DNA of 64,000 nt from Viridibacillus arenosi. GTDB taxonomy: Bacteria > Bacillota > Bacilli > Bacillales_A > Planococcaceae. Each line of letters starts with the position of its first letter. The stretch's first letter is position 1. Location of the stretch: positions 37,823 to 101,822 of the forward strand of contig NZ_MSPW01000014.1 in assembly GCF_001955655.1 (NCBI RefSeq), written 5' to 3'. The position numbers and the translations under genes are program-made. Shown here piece after piece: positions 26,090-34,936 of this stretch. The notes below the pieces were generated by a model. It was not told the DNA's origin. It was given only the letters and a program-made list of their open reading frames with translations, and did no database searches.

Positions 26090-27250
26090 ATGAAAGTGGA
26101 ATTGCATTCGAAAGCTGCTTCACAAGTAAATGAACAACGCTTACTAAAATTATTTTTAGATCTTGCAAAAATCAATGGCCCTAGCACAAAAGAGAAACTT
26201 GTTGCTGATTATTTAGCAAATGAACTTCCTAAACTTGGATTTACAATTGAATTTGATGAAGCTCATAACAACTTTAACGGTGAAGTTGGGAACTTAGTAG
26301 CTTGGAAAGAAGGAACGGATTCTACTATTCCACCATTGTTCTTTTCAACGCATATGGATACCGTTTTACCAACGAAAAACCTTAAACCAATTATAAAAGA
26401 TGGTGTCATTTATTCTGATGGCACAACTATTTTAGGAGCAGATGATCGCGCAGCACTCGCTTCTTATATCGAAGCTATCCGAGCTGTTATTGAGAGTGAG
26501 GTTCCTCATGGCCCTATTGAATTGTTGTTAACTGTAAATGAACAACCAGGTTTAGTAGGTGCTCGTTTTATGGATTATAGCAAGGTTAAAAGTAAAGTAG
26601 GTTATATTTTTGATAGTAGTGGGGATGTTGGTCAAACCATTTTAAAAGGACCTTTTAGTAGTCGCATTTATTTAAAGGTAAAAGGAAATGCGGCGCATAT
26701 TGCTCTAAATGCCGAAGAAGGTAATAGTGCTTTTGTAATCGCAGCGGCTGGTTTACTAAAAATGAAGTTAGGTAAAGTAGATGAAGAGACCTTAGCAAAT
26801 ATTGGTCTGATAGAAGGCGGAGAATTAACATCTATTATTCCGGGTACTGTCACACTAGCTGGAGAAGTAAGAAGTTTTTCAAAAGAAAAGTTAAATGCGC
26901 AACTTCGACATATGGAACAGATGATGAAAGAAGCAGCAAAAGAACTGGGGGGAGTAGTAGAAATCACTCTAGAAAAGAAATACAGCGGTTTTGATATTCC
27001 TAAAGAACATATTCTCGTTCAAAATGTTACAGATGCATCTCGACAAATTAACATTCAGCCGTATTTAACGAATACGTTAGGAGGAGCAGATACAAATGTA
27101 CTTAATGAAAATGGCTTAACATGTATTACTTTAGGTAACGGGTTTCAGAATATTCATTCATATAGAGAATGTATTAGTATAGAAAATCTAATTAATACAG
27201 GAAGATTAACAGCTTCATTAATAGAGCAATGGTATGAGAATAATAAATAA
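26090..27250 (+). CDS. M20 family metallohydrolase (PepT/YqjE-like)
   Basis: About 386 residues. Zinc-site motifs STHMDTV (His88, Asp90), LGADDRA (Asp118-119), FDSSG and the late HSYRE are present. The usual Glu-Glu of the catalytic pair reads NEQPGLVGA: the general base Glu is kept but the metal-bridging Glu is Gln. Family members are di/tripeptidases or hydrolases of N-substituted amino acids. In this cluster, which has no HutG or HutF, it could remove the N-substituent from the glutamate-type product of the HutI-like enzyme, or cleave an imidazole dipeptide; this is inference. ATG 26090 follows GAGGAGG. Confidence 0.85.
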   Translation: MKVELHSKAASQVNEQRLLKLFLDLAKINGPSTKEKLVADYLANELPKLGFTIEFDEAHNNFNGEVGNLVAWKEGTDSTIPPLFFSTHMDTVLPTKNLKPIIKDGVIYSDGTTILGADDRAALASYIEAIRAVIESEVPHGPIELLLTVNEQPGLVGARFMDYSKVKSKVGYIFDSSGDVGQTILKGPFSSRIYLKVKGNAAHIALNAEEGNSAFVIAAAGLLKMKLGKVDEETLANIGLIEGGELTSIIPGTVTLAGEVRSFSKEKLNAQLRHMEQMMKEAAKELGGVVEITLEKKYSGFDIPKEHILVQNVTDASRQINIQPYLTNTLGGADTNVLNENGLTCITLGNGFQNIHSYRECISIENLINTGRLTASLIEQWYENNK

Positions 27251-27308
27251 TTTGTAGTGTTATTTTAGAATAAGAAAGCGATTTCTTAAATAAGGTGGGA
27301 GGGGAAAT

Positions 27309-28625
27309 ATGTTAGATAATCCGGTGTTGATATCTGTTATTATTCTAACGGTACTAAGCTTATTAAGGGTGCATGTTATCTTTGCGTTATTGATTGCTGC
27401 GATAGTAGCAGGTTTAGTTGTTGGTCTACCGCTTAATGAAACAATGACCATTTTTATAGATGGTATGGGAGCGCAATCTGGGACAGCATTAAGTTATATC
27501 TTATTAGGGATTTTTGCAGCGATGATTGCTCATTCTGGTATACCAGATGTCTTAATTAATAGATTATTAACTATTAAGAAACCTAGTAAGTACATTTTTA
27601 TTTTTGGATTAGCTTTAACCGCCTGTTTGTCCGGAACATTAATACCTGTTCATATTGCTTTTATTCCCATATTAGTTCCGCCGCTTTTATACTTTTTCAA
27701 TAAATTGAAAATTGATCGTCGAGCATTAGCCTCAGCTCTGACTTTTGGTTTGAAAATGCCTTATATGTGTATCCCAGTAGCATACGGTTTGATATTCCAG
27801 GGTATTATTGCAACGGAAATGACTAAGAACGGTATGGCAATAAATCAGACTAGTGTTCCATTAGCAATGATTATACCAGCTATTGGCATGTGGGTTGGTT
27901 TGTTTATAGCGATATTCATTACTTATCGAAAGCCACGAAATTATGCACAAACAAATGAAGATATTGAATTTTTAAAAGAAGCAAAAGATGAACATCCGAA
28001 ACGGAAATTTGAGCTTAGAGATGGAATAACAATTTTTGCTGTAATTGTTGCATTAGCAATTCAATTAACGTTTAGTTCATTGGTGTTAGGGGCATTATCT
28101 GGAATTATTGTAATGTTTGTAGGTCGAATTGTAACGATAAAAGAGGGCGAAGATGTAGTGCAAGGTGGCGTCAAATTAATGGGGGTGATAGCCTTTATCA
28201 TGCTTATAGCTTCTGGATATGCCACTATTTTAAAAGAAACGAATGCAATTAGCGAATTAGTAAATGCCGTAAATGGTGTGACAGGAGATAGTAAATTAAT
28301 TACAGCAATTCTATTGTTATTTATTGGTTTACTTGTAACAATGGGAATAGGTACATCATTTGGAACTGTACCGATTCTTGCAGTTGTATTTGTTCCTTTA
28401 TGTATCTCAATAGGCTTTAGTCCTTTAGCTACTGCTGCCATTATTGGTACGGCAGGTGCATTAGGAGATGCGGGGTCCCCAGCATCAGATAGTACTCTTG
28501 GACCAACATCAGGATTAAATGCAGATGGACAACATGATCATATATGGGATACATGCGTACCAACATTTATTCATTACAACATTCCGTTATTTATCTTCGG
28601 AATTATTGCAGCAATGGTTTTATAA
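27309..28625 (+). CDS. YuiF-type histidine permease / Na+/H+ antiporter family transporter
   Basis: 438 residues with about eleven membrane helices. The LPLNETMTIFIDGMGAQSG and GDAGSPASDSTLGPTSGLN stretches are typical of the YuiF/NhaC-like transporters annotated as histidine permeases in Bacillus. Its position inside the hut-like cluster supports uptake of histidine or a histidine analogue. Driven by Na+ or H+. Confidence 0.85.
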   Translation: MLDNPVLISVIILTVLSLLRVHVIFALLIAAIVAGLVVGLPLNETMTIFIDGMGAQSGTALSYILLGIFAAMIAHSGIPDVLINRLLTIKKPSKYIFIFGLALTACLSGTLIPVHIAFIPILVPPLLYFFNKLKIDRRALASALTFGLKMPYMCIPVAYGLIFQGIIATEMTKNGMAINQTSVPLAMIIPAIGMWVGLFIAIFITYRKPRNYAQTNEDIEFLKEAKDEHPKRKFELRDGITIFAVIVALAIQLTFSSLVLGALSGIIVMFVGRIVTIKEGEDVVQGGVKLMGVIAFIMLIASGYATILKETNAISELVNAVNGVTGDSKLITAILLLFIGLLVTMGIGTSFGTVPILAVVFVPLCISIGFSPLATAAIIGTAGALGDAGSPASDSTLGPTSGLNADGQHDHIWDTCVPTFIHYNIPLFIFGIIAAMVL

Positions 28626-28660
28626 AAATCAGAATATTCAATTTATGAGGTGGTTTTGAA

Positions 28661-30178
28661 ATGGGAGAAACAACAGTAAAATTAAAAACGATTGAACTGG
28701 ATGGTAATTCGCTTACTAGACATGATATTCAGCGAATTGTGGATGGTGAAGCGACCGTTTCTATTTCAGATAATAGTTGGAAAAGAGTTCGGGAAAGTCG
28801 GAAGCGTATTGAAAAAAGATTAGCTGAAGGTGAGACAATCTATGGTGTAAATACAGGGTTTGGAAAGTTAAGTGATGTGAAGATAGAGGATGAGGATATT
28901 GAGTTATTACAATTGAACTTACTGCGTGCTGATGCGGTAGGAGTAGGTCAGCTACTATCTAAAGAAATTGTTCGTGCAATGATGATATTACGTACAAATG
29001 CTCTAGCTAAGGGGTTCTCCGGAATTTGTGAAGATACTTTGCAACTATTAGTGGATTTGATTAATAATAAAATTCATCCTGTGGTGCCGTCACAAGGGTC
29101 AGTAGGAGCAAGTGGAGACCTAGCTCCCTTAGCGCATATTGCTCTCGTATTAATAGGTGAAGGCAAAGCCGAATTTGAAGGTGAGATTATTACTGGTGGA
29201 GAAGCTTTAGAAAAAGTAGGTTTGCAACCGGTGAGATTAAAAGCAAAAGAAGGATTGGCCTTAATAAATGGAACACAGGCAATGACAGGAATTGGTGTGA
29301 TAACCTTAAATGAGGCAGAGCGAATCGGTTATGCAGCAGATATGGCCGCATGTTTAACAATGGAAGCTCTACAAGGAATTATCTCAGCATTTGATCCAGA
29401 ATTACTAGCAGTTAGACCACATAAAGAACTTGAATTTGTAGCAAGTCGAATGCGCGGGTGGTTAGAAGGGAGTAAACGAGTTACTAAGCAAGGTGAGGTT
29501 CGAATGCAAGATGCCTATTCTATTCGTTGTATTCCACAAGTACACGGCGCATCTTGGCAGACATTTAATTATGTAGAAGAACGTCTATTAACAGAAATGA
29601 ATGCAACTACCGATAACCCTATCGTGTTGGAAAATGGAGAAGTCATTTCTGGCGGACATTTCCATGGTCAACCAATTGCTCTAGCAATGGATTTTCTAAA
29701 AGTTAGTGTATCTGAATGGGCAAATATTTCAGAGCGGCGTACAGAACGGCTAGTTAACCCATCATTAAGTGGGTTATCGCCATTCTTGGCTACTGACCCA
29801 GGGTTAGAATGTGGCCTAATGGTATTACAATATGTTGCTGCTTCAATAGTTTCTGAAAACAAAGTACTAGCCCATCCAGCTAGTGTAGATTCTATTCCAA
29901 CCTCTGGTAACCAAGAAGATCACGTGAGTATGGGAACAACAGCTGCAAGACAAGTACATCAAATTGTGCATAATGTAGCAAGGGTCATAGCAATAGAGCT
30001 AATTGCAGCCTCACAAGCAATTTATTTAGAGAAAATAGAGGATCAATTAGCTCCAGGAACAAGAGCTTACTTAGAGAAAGTGAGAGAAATTTGTCCACCA
30101 CTTACTGCAGATAAAGCAATAAGTGAAGAAACAGAAGCACTTGCGAAATTTTTACTTCAAAGTAATGATTTACTTTAA
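28661..30178 (+). CDS. hutH: Histidine ammonia-lyase (HutH) family, with altered substrate-site residues
   Basis: 505 residues, the usual HutH length. The Ala150-Ser151-Gly152 triad that forms the MIO cofactor is in SVGASGDLAP; YGVNTGFG (Tyr61), INGTQ, RCIPQVHGA and NQEDHVSMG are also kept. Two conserved positions differ: the SHACGVG His that contacts the imidazole is Asp91 (RADAVGVG), and GGNFHG is GGHFHG (His333). It should therefore be an active aromatic amino acid ammonia-lyase, probably on a modified histidine. A terminator follows, so the two genes downstream may be less expressed. Confidence 0.85.
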   Translation: MGETTVKLKTIELDGNSLTRHDIQRIVDGEATVSISDNSWKRVRESRKRIEKRLAEGETIYGVNTGFGKLSDVKIEDEDIELLQLNLLRADAVGVGQLLSKEIVRAMMILRTNALAKGFSGICEDTLQLLVDLINNKIHPVVPSQGSVGASGDLAPLAHIALVLIGEGKAEFEGEIITGGEALEKVGLQPVRLKAKEGLALINGTQAMTGIGVITLNEAERIGYAADMAACLTMEALQGIISAFDPELLAVRPHKELEFVASRMRGWLEGSKRVTKQGEVRMQDAYSIRCIPQVHGASWQTFNYVEERLLTEMNATTDNPIVLENGEVISGGHFHGQPIALAMDFLKVSVSEWANISERRTERLVNPSLSGLSPFLATDPGLECGLMVLQYVAASIVSENKVLAHPASVDSIPTSGNQEDHVSMGTTAARQVHQIVHNVARVIAIELIAASQAIYLEKIEDQLAPGTRAYLEKVREICPPLTADKAISEETEALAKFLLQSNDLL

Positions 30179-30187
30179 TTAATGAGT

Positions 30188-30215
30188 GATAGGATGAGAT
30201 ACTCTCATCCTATTC
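30188..30215 (+). terminator. Terminator or attenuator inside the hut-like cluster
   Basis: GATAGGATGAGA and TCTCATCCTATTC arms followed by a T-run, between the lyase and the M20 hydrolase gene. Confidence 0.75.
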
Positions 30216-30249
30216 TTTTTAAAAAAAATAAAGAGAAAAGGGTGGAATC

Positions 30250-31428
30250 ATGAGTAAGATACAAGAACAAAGTACAGCAATTCAACAAGTAATGAATGAT
30301 GTTATTTCCTGGAGACAGTATTTACATGAAAACCCGGAATTATCTTTCAACGAATATGAAACATCAGCTTTTATATTTAAAACTTTATCAACTTTTCCAA
30401 ATCTCGAACTTTCTAAACCTACTAAAACAAGTATCGTCGCGCGCCTAATAGGAAACGAACCTGGAAAAGTGATTGCATTTAGAGCTGATATGGATGCACT
30501 ACCTATTCAAGAGGAAGTGGATCTTCCATATGCTTCAAAAGTTCCTGATGTAATGCATGCTTGTGGACATGATGCACATACGGCCATCCTACTCGGAGTA
30601 GCAAAAATACTATCAAAGCAACAGCATAAAATTAAAGGTGAGATTCGTTTCATTTTTCAGCATGCTGAGGAAGTGTTACCTGGTGGTGCGAGTGAGATGG
30701 TAGCAGCAAATGTAATGGATGGTGTTGATGGAATTTTGGGCTTACACGTTTTTAGCATGCTACCAACTGGGAAAATTGGATTTTGCCCAGGTTATTTTAC
30801 AGCGAATTCTGATACATTTGAAATTGATGTTATCGGCAAAGGAGGTCATTCCTCACAGCCGGAAGATTCCATTAATCCGATTTTAATAGGTTCACAAATT
30901 GTAAATAGTTTACATCAGATTATCCCTCAAAAAATTGCTGCAAAAGAACAAGCAGTTTTAGCAGTAACAGAATTTAATGGAGGAGCAGCGAAGAATATTA
31001 TTCCAGAAAGGATTGTAATCGGTGGTGGGGTTCGAACTTACTCTCGAAGCGTCCGAGAGGAAATAGCAAGACAGATTGAGGTGAATGTCAAAAATATCGT
31101 AGCGTCCCATGAAGCAGATTATAATTTGGAATTTACCTATGGATATGACTCTGTATATAATGATGAGCAAATTATTGCTACTATTGAAGAAGTAGTGAAG
31201 AAAGAAATGGGCGCAGAATATATACTTCATGTACCGCCTTTTATGGGGGGAGAGGATTTCTCTGCTTACTTATCAAAAGCACCAGGAGTATTTCTTGGAA
31301 TTGGAGCTGGTTTTGAAGATGAAACTTTGAATTACCCACATCATCATCCAAAGTTTCAAATAAATGAAGATGCCTTAGAGATAGGTGTTAAAGTTTTTGT
31401 TCATACGGCTAAGAAATTAAATATGTAA
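30250..31428 (+). CDS. M20 family amidohydrolase (N-acyl amino acid hydrolase, HipO-like)
   Basis: 392 residues. MHACGHDAHTAILLG carries the conserved Cys and His zinc ligands, and FIFQHAEEVLPGGA the catalytic Glu pair; FMGGEDFSAYL and the C-terminal HHHPKF are also typical. HipO-type enzymes cut N-acyl amino acids such as hippurate or N-acetyl amino acids. In this cluster it may act on an N-acylated histidine analogue or on the pathway end product. Its neighbour downstream is a permease gene. Confidence 0.88.
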   Translation: MSKIQEQSTAIQQVMNDVISWRQYLHENPELSFNEYETSAFIFKTLSTFPNLELSKPTKTSIVARLIGNEPGKVIAFRADMDALPIQEEVDLPYASKVPDVMHACGHDAHTAILLGVAKILSKQQHKIKGEIRFIFQHAEEVLPGGASEMVAANVMDGVDGILGLHVFSMLPTGKIGFCPGYFTANSDTFEIDVIGKGGHSSQPEDSINPILIGSQIVNSLHQIIPQKIAAKEQAVLAVTEFNGGAAKNIIPERIVIGGGVRTYSRSVREEIARQIEVNVKNIVASHEADYNLEFTYGYDSVYNDEQIIATIEEVVKKEMGAEYILHVPPFMGGEDFSAYLSKAPGVFLGIGAGFEDETLNYPHHHPKFQINEDALEIGVKVFVHTAKKLNM

Positions 31429-31462
31429 CTTTTAATATCCTAATCATAAAAGGAGGACATTA

Positions 31463-32632
31463 ATGTTATCAGATCCAGTAATCGCTAGTATGTTTATATT
31501 GGGATTAATAGCTTTAGGTGAAGTAATATCAATTATCACAAAGGCAAGAGTACCAATGCTTTTTGTGGCTATGGTTGGGTATTTGGTTTTACTTTGGACA
31601 GGGATTTTTCCAAAAGATTTAATAATTAATTCTTCTTTTTTAACCGTAGGAGCAGTCTTGGGTACTGCACCAATATTAGTGCATATGGGCACATTAATAC
31701 CGTTGAAAATGATAAAGTCACAGTGGCAAGCTGTAATTATCGCTATCATTGGAATGATTATTGCGAGTTCGTTAATTCTAGGGATAGTCACATTTATATT
31801 CGACTATGGAACAGCAGTCGCAGGAGTTGGACCATTAAATGGAGGCATAATGGCAGTATTAATAACATCGGAGGGGTTAAAAGAATTAGGGTTTGTTAGT
31901 CTTTTAACGATACCAGCATTAATATTGGCATTTCAATCATTAATAGGCATGCCGATTGCCTCGTTATTACTACGAAAACATGCTTTGAAAATACGTGGGA
32001 AAATTGAAAATGGAACTTTTGTATCGACCAATAGTGAAAAATTTGATGAAGAAAACGAAATGAAATTAGTCATTCCTAAAAAGTATCTTTCTAACTTAGT
32101 GTTATTATTTATGTTGTTTGTTGGTGGTGCATTAGCAGTTGCCCTTGCTAAAATGACAGGAATCCCTTACAGCTTATGGGCATTGTCTATAGGTATTATA
32201 GGTAGACTTGTTAAGATTTTCCCTGATCGAATTATGGAGCGTTCAAACAGTTTTACAGTTGGTATGGCAGGGATAATTGTAATGGTTATTGCTATGAGCA
32301 ATGATATTACGTTTAGTATGTTTATAGATTACTTGCCAGCAGTAGCAACTATTTTAATAATTGGCGTGATAGGAATAATTGTTGGTGGATTTATAGGGGC
32401 AAAAATTTTTAAATGGGATCCTAACAAAGCTATTCCAGTCGCCTTAACATCGACATTCGGTTTTCCAGGGGATTATATTATCTGTGAAGAAGTAGGACGG
32501 AGTATTGGAAGAAACGAAGAAGAACAAGAACAAATATTCAATGAGGTATTAACACCAATGTTAGTTGGAGGATTCACCACAGTTACAATCGGCTCTGTAG
32601 TTATATCTTCTATACTAATTAACACCCTTTAA
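31463..32632 (+). CDS. Multipass permease next to an M20 amidohydrolase
   Basis: 389 residues with about eleven membrane helices and a charged cytoplasmic loop near the middle (KIRGKIENGTFVSTNSEKFD). I do not recognise the family with confidence. The repeated gly-rich re-entrant-like segments (GPLNGGIMAVL and STFGFPGDYIICEE) resemble secondary transporters with two inverted halves. Its position 34 bp after the amidohydrolase suggests it brings in that enzyme's substrate. Confidence 0.65.
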   Translation: MLSDPVIASMFILGLIALGEVISIITKARVPMLFVAMVGYLVLLWTGIFPKDLIINSSFLTVGAVLGTAPILVHMGTLIPLKMIKSQWQAVIIAIIGMIIASSLILGIVTFIFDYGTAVAGVGPLNGGIMAVLITSEGLKELGFVSLLTIPALILAFQSLIGMPIASLLLRKHALKIRGKIENGTFVSTNSEKFDEENEMKLVIPKKYLSNLVLLFMLFVGGALAVALAKMTGIPYSLWALSIGIIGRLVKIFPDRIMERSNSFTVGMAGIIVMVIAMSNDITFSMFIDYLPAVATILIIGVIGIIVGGFIGAKIFKWDPNKAIPVALTSTFGFPGDYIICEEVGRSIGRNEEEQEQIFNEVLTPMLVGGFTTVTIGSVVISSILINTL

Positions 32633-32674
32633 ATTCCGAATATTCAATTAAATTTAATTATTTATTAAATTACA

Positions 32675-32720
32675 AATAGTAGACCAATGCCATACATCTG
32701 GCATTGATCTACTATTTTTT
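32675..32720. terminator. Terminator of the hut-like cluster
   Basis: A nearly perfect 18-base arm (AATAGTAGACCAATGCCA) and its complement, with A-run and T-run. Confidence 0.85.
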
Positions 32721-32876
32721 ATTGTTTTATAATTAAATAGCAGGTTATATAAATTACAATCTTTTAGCGAATTCTAATATTAATAAATAAACAATGTAGT
32801 ACTTTCTATTTAAGATGATAAATGATTTTTTATGATTAACACGATATTAATGAATATTTTAAAGAATTTCCTTACC

Positions 32877-32912
32877 TAATCTAATATAATTCCATGTAAT
32901 CCAAAATAATTC
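32877..32912 (+). promoter_or_regulatory. Paired 16-bp direct repeats before the canonical hutUI operon
   Basis: TAATCTAATATAATTC (32877-32892) and TAATCCAAAATAATTC (32897-32912) repeat with a 20-bp period. A TATATT -10-like box lies at 32938-32943 with only a weak -35, as for an activator-dependent promoter. Nearly the same sequence lies by the orphan response regulator (16941-16976). Confidence 0.7.
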
Positions 32913-32986
32913 CTCTTTTTTAAAACTTTTTTACATATATATTTAATGGTCAGAATTTTAAAATTATAAAAAGGGGAGTGGTTGAA

Positions 32987-33244
32987 ATGGAGGACATTCG
33001 AGAAAATGATAGTCTTTTTTCAGTTACAATCACTTCTGAATCACCTTGCTCTACAATATACTCATCTTTTAACGTGAAAGCAACGGTCGTGACCAAATTT
33101 ATAGTAGCTGTTGTGTCTATTTCCGTTATTTTATTTTTCTCAGCAATTATTCCTTTAACGATACGTCAACTAATTATTATTTGGTTCCAACGTGTTGTTT
33201 TAACACTAATTTTAGTAACACCTATTGCATTTTTACTATTTTAA
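32987..33244 (+). pseudogene. YjiH family remnant with a large in-frame deletion
   Basis: An 85-codon ORF. The last 50 residues (TKFIVAVVSISVILFFSAII, then WFQRVVLTLILVTPIAFLLF) match the C-terminus of the intact YjiH-type protein at 23455 residue for residue at most positions. The N-terminal 35 residues are unlike it and may be the N-terminus of the lost gene. The middle, about 350 residues, is gone but the frame is open and GGGGAG provides a ribosome binding site. It precedes hutU by 12 bases, the usual yjiH-hutU-hutI order. Confidence 0.8.
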
Positions 33245-33256
33245 AAGGAGCGTGTC

Positions 33257-34930
33257 ATGATGGAAAACGTTATGCAGAATATTAAAGCACCAACTGGTAG
33301 TGAATTAACTTGTAAAGGCTGGACGCAAGAGGCGGCTATGCGTATGTTAATGAATAATTTAGATCCAGAGGTTGCTGAAAATCCTGATGAACTTGTTGTT
33401 TACGGGGGAATAGGGAAAGCTGCTCGTAATTGGGAGAGCTACGCACAAATTATTGAGTCATTGAAAAAGCTAGAAAATGATGAAACTTTACTTGTGCAAT
33501 CAGGGAAACCTGTCGCAGTTTTCCGCACATATGAGCATTCACCACGTGTATTAATCGCAAATTCAAACTTAGTTCCTGCGTGGGCAAATTGGGAGCACTT
33601 TTATGAATTAGAAGATAAAGACTTAATGATGTATGGACAAATGACAGCTGGAAGTTGGATCTATATTGGCGCACAAGGTATTTTGCAAGGCACATATTTA
33701 AGCTTTGTGGAAGCGGGCAAAAAAGTATTTGGCACAGCAGATTTAAAAGGGAAATTAATCTTAACTGGTGGCATGGGTGGTATGAGTGGCGCTCAACCGC
33801 TAGCTGGTAAAATGGCTGGAGCAGTTATTTTAGTTGTTGAAGTCGATAAAAAACGTATTGAGCGTAAAATCAAGGAAGGGTATTGTGATTATTTAGCGGA
33901 AGATTTAGATGAAGCCTTGAAATTAGCTAAACAGCTTCAAGGCAAAAATGAACCTGCTTCAATAGGCCTTGTAGGTAACTGTGCGGATGTCTATCGTGAA
34001 ATTTTTGACCGTGGGATTGTTCCGGATTTCGTAACGGATCAAACAAGTGCGCATGACCCATTAAATGGCTATATTCCGAACAATATGACACTTGATGAAG
34101 CACTTCAGTTACGCAAGAGTGATCCGAAAAAGTATGAGCAAAAGGCAAAGCAAGCGATGGCTGATCATGTGCAAGCCATGCTAGATTTCCAAACTGCAGG
34201 AGCAGAAGTATTTGATTACGGTAATAATATTCGCAAATACGCTCAAGAAATGGGTGTCGCAAATGCATTTGATTTCCCTGGTTTTGTTCCAGCATACATT
34301 CGTCCATTATTCTGCGTAGGAAAAGGACCATTCCGATGGGCTGCACTTTCAGGTGATCCAGAAGATATTTACAAAACAGATGCTCTTGCTAAAGAAATGT
34401 TTGCAGATGATGAAGGTCTTGTGAACTGGATTGATATGGCACAGAAAATGGTCAAATGGCAAGGTCTACCTGCACGTATTTGTTGGTTAGGATATGGAGA
34501 CCGTCATCGTTTTGCTTTAAAAGTAAATGAAATGGTTGCATCTGGTGAGTTAAAAGCACCAATCGTATTCGGCCGTGATCATTTAGATTCAGGTTCAGTT
34601 GCATCACCAAACCGTGAAACTGAGGGTATGAAAGACGGTTCAGATGCAGTATCTGATTGGCCAATATTGAATGCTTTAGTCAATACTGCAGGAGGCGCGA
34701 GTTGGGTAAGTGTCCACCATGGTGGCGGAGTAGGAATGGGGTATTCACAACATGCAGGGCAAGTGCTTGTCGCAGACGGTACAGAAATGGCATCAGAAAA
34801 GATTAATAGAGTATTAATATCAGACCCTGGAATGGGCATTGTTCGTCATGCGGATGCAGGTTATGACATCGCTATCAAAACAGCACAAGAAAAGAATGTG
34901 CATATGCCAATGTTAAAAACAGAAGGGTGA
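33257..34930 (+). CDS. hutU: Urocanate hydratase
   Basis: 557 residues. Converts urocanate to imidazolonepropionate with tightly bound NAD+. All signature segments are canonical: [14 protein letters not shown] (125-138), [21 protein letters not shown], catalytic Cys409 in [25 protein letters not shown] and the [13 protein letters not shown] loop (487-499). It overlaps no gene but is 6 bp from hutI, forming a two-gene operon behind the AraC-type repeats. Confidence 0.96.
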   Translation: MMENVMQNIKAPTGSELTCKGWTQEAAMRMLMNNLDPEVAENPDELVVYGGIGKAARNWESYAQIIESLKKLENDETLLVQSGKPVAVFRTYEHSPRVLIANSNLVPAWANWEHFYELEDKDLMMYGQMTAGSWIYIGAQGILQGTYLSFVEAGKKVFGTADLKGKLILTGGMGGMSGAQPLAGKMAGAVILVVEVDKKRIERKIKEGYCDYLAEDLDEALKLAKQLQGKNEPASIGLVGNCADVYREIFDRGIVPDFVTDQTSAHDPLNGYIPNNMTLDEALQLRKSDPKKYEQKAKQAMADHVQAMLDFQTAGAEVFDYGNNIRKYAQEMGVANAFDFPGFVPAYIRPLFCVGKGPFRWAALSGDPEDIYKTDALAKEMFADDEGLVNWIDMAQKMVKWQGLPARICWLGYGDRHRFALKVNEMVASGELKAPIVFGRDHLDSGSVASPNRETEGMKDGSDAVSDWPILNALVNTAGGASWVSVHHGGGVGMGYSQHAGQVLVADGTEMASEKINRVLISDPGMGIVRHADAGYDIAIKTAQEKNVHMPMLKTEG

Positions 34931-34936
34931 TCACAT

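Noticed and set aside
21672..32632. Ergothioneine degradation cluster
   Set aside because: Lyase, hydratase and amidohydrolase would fit part of it, but there is no recognisable desulfhydrase or hydantoinase; kept only as one possible substrate class.
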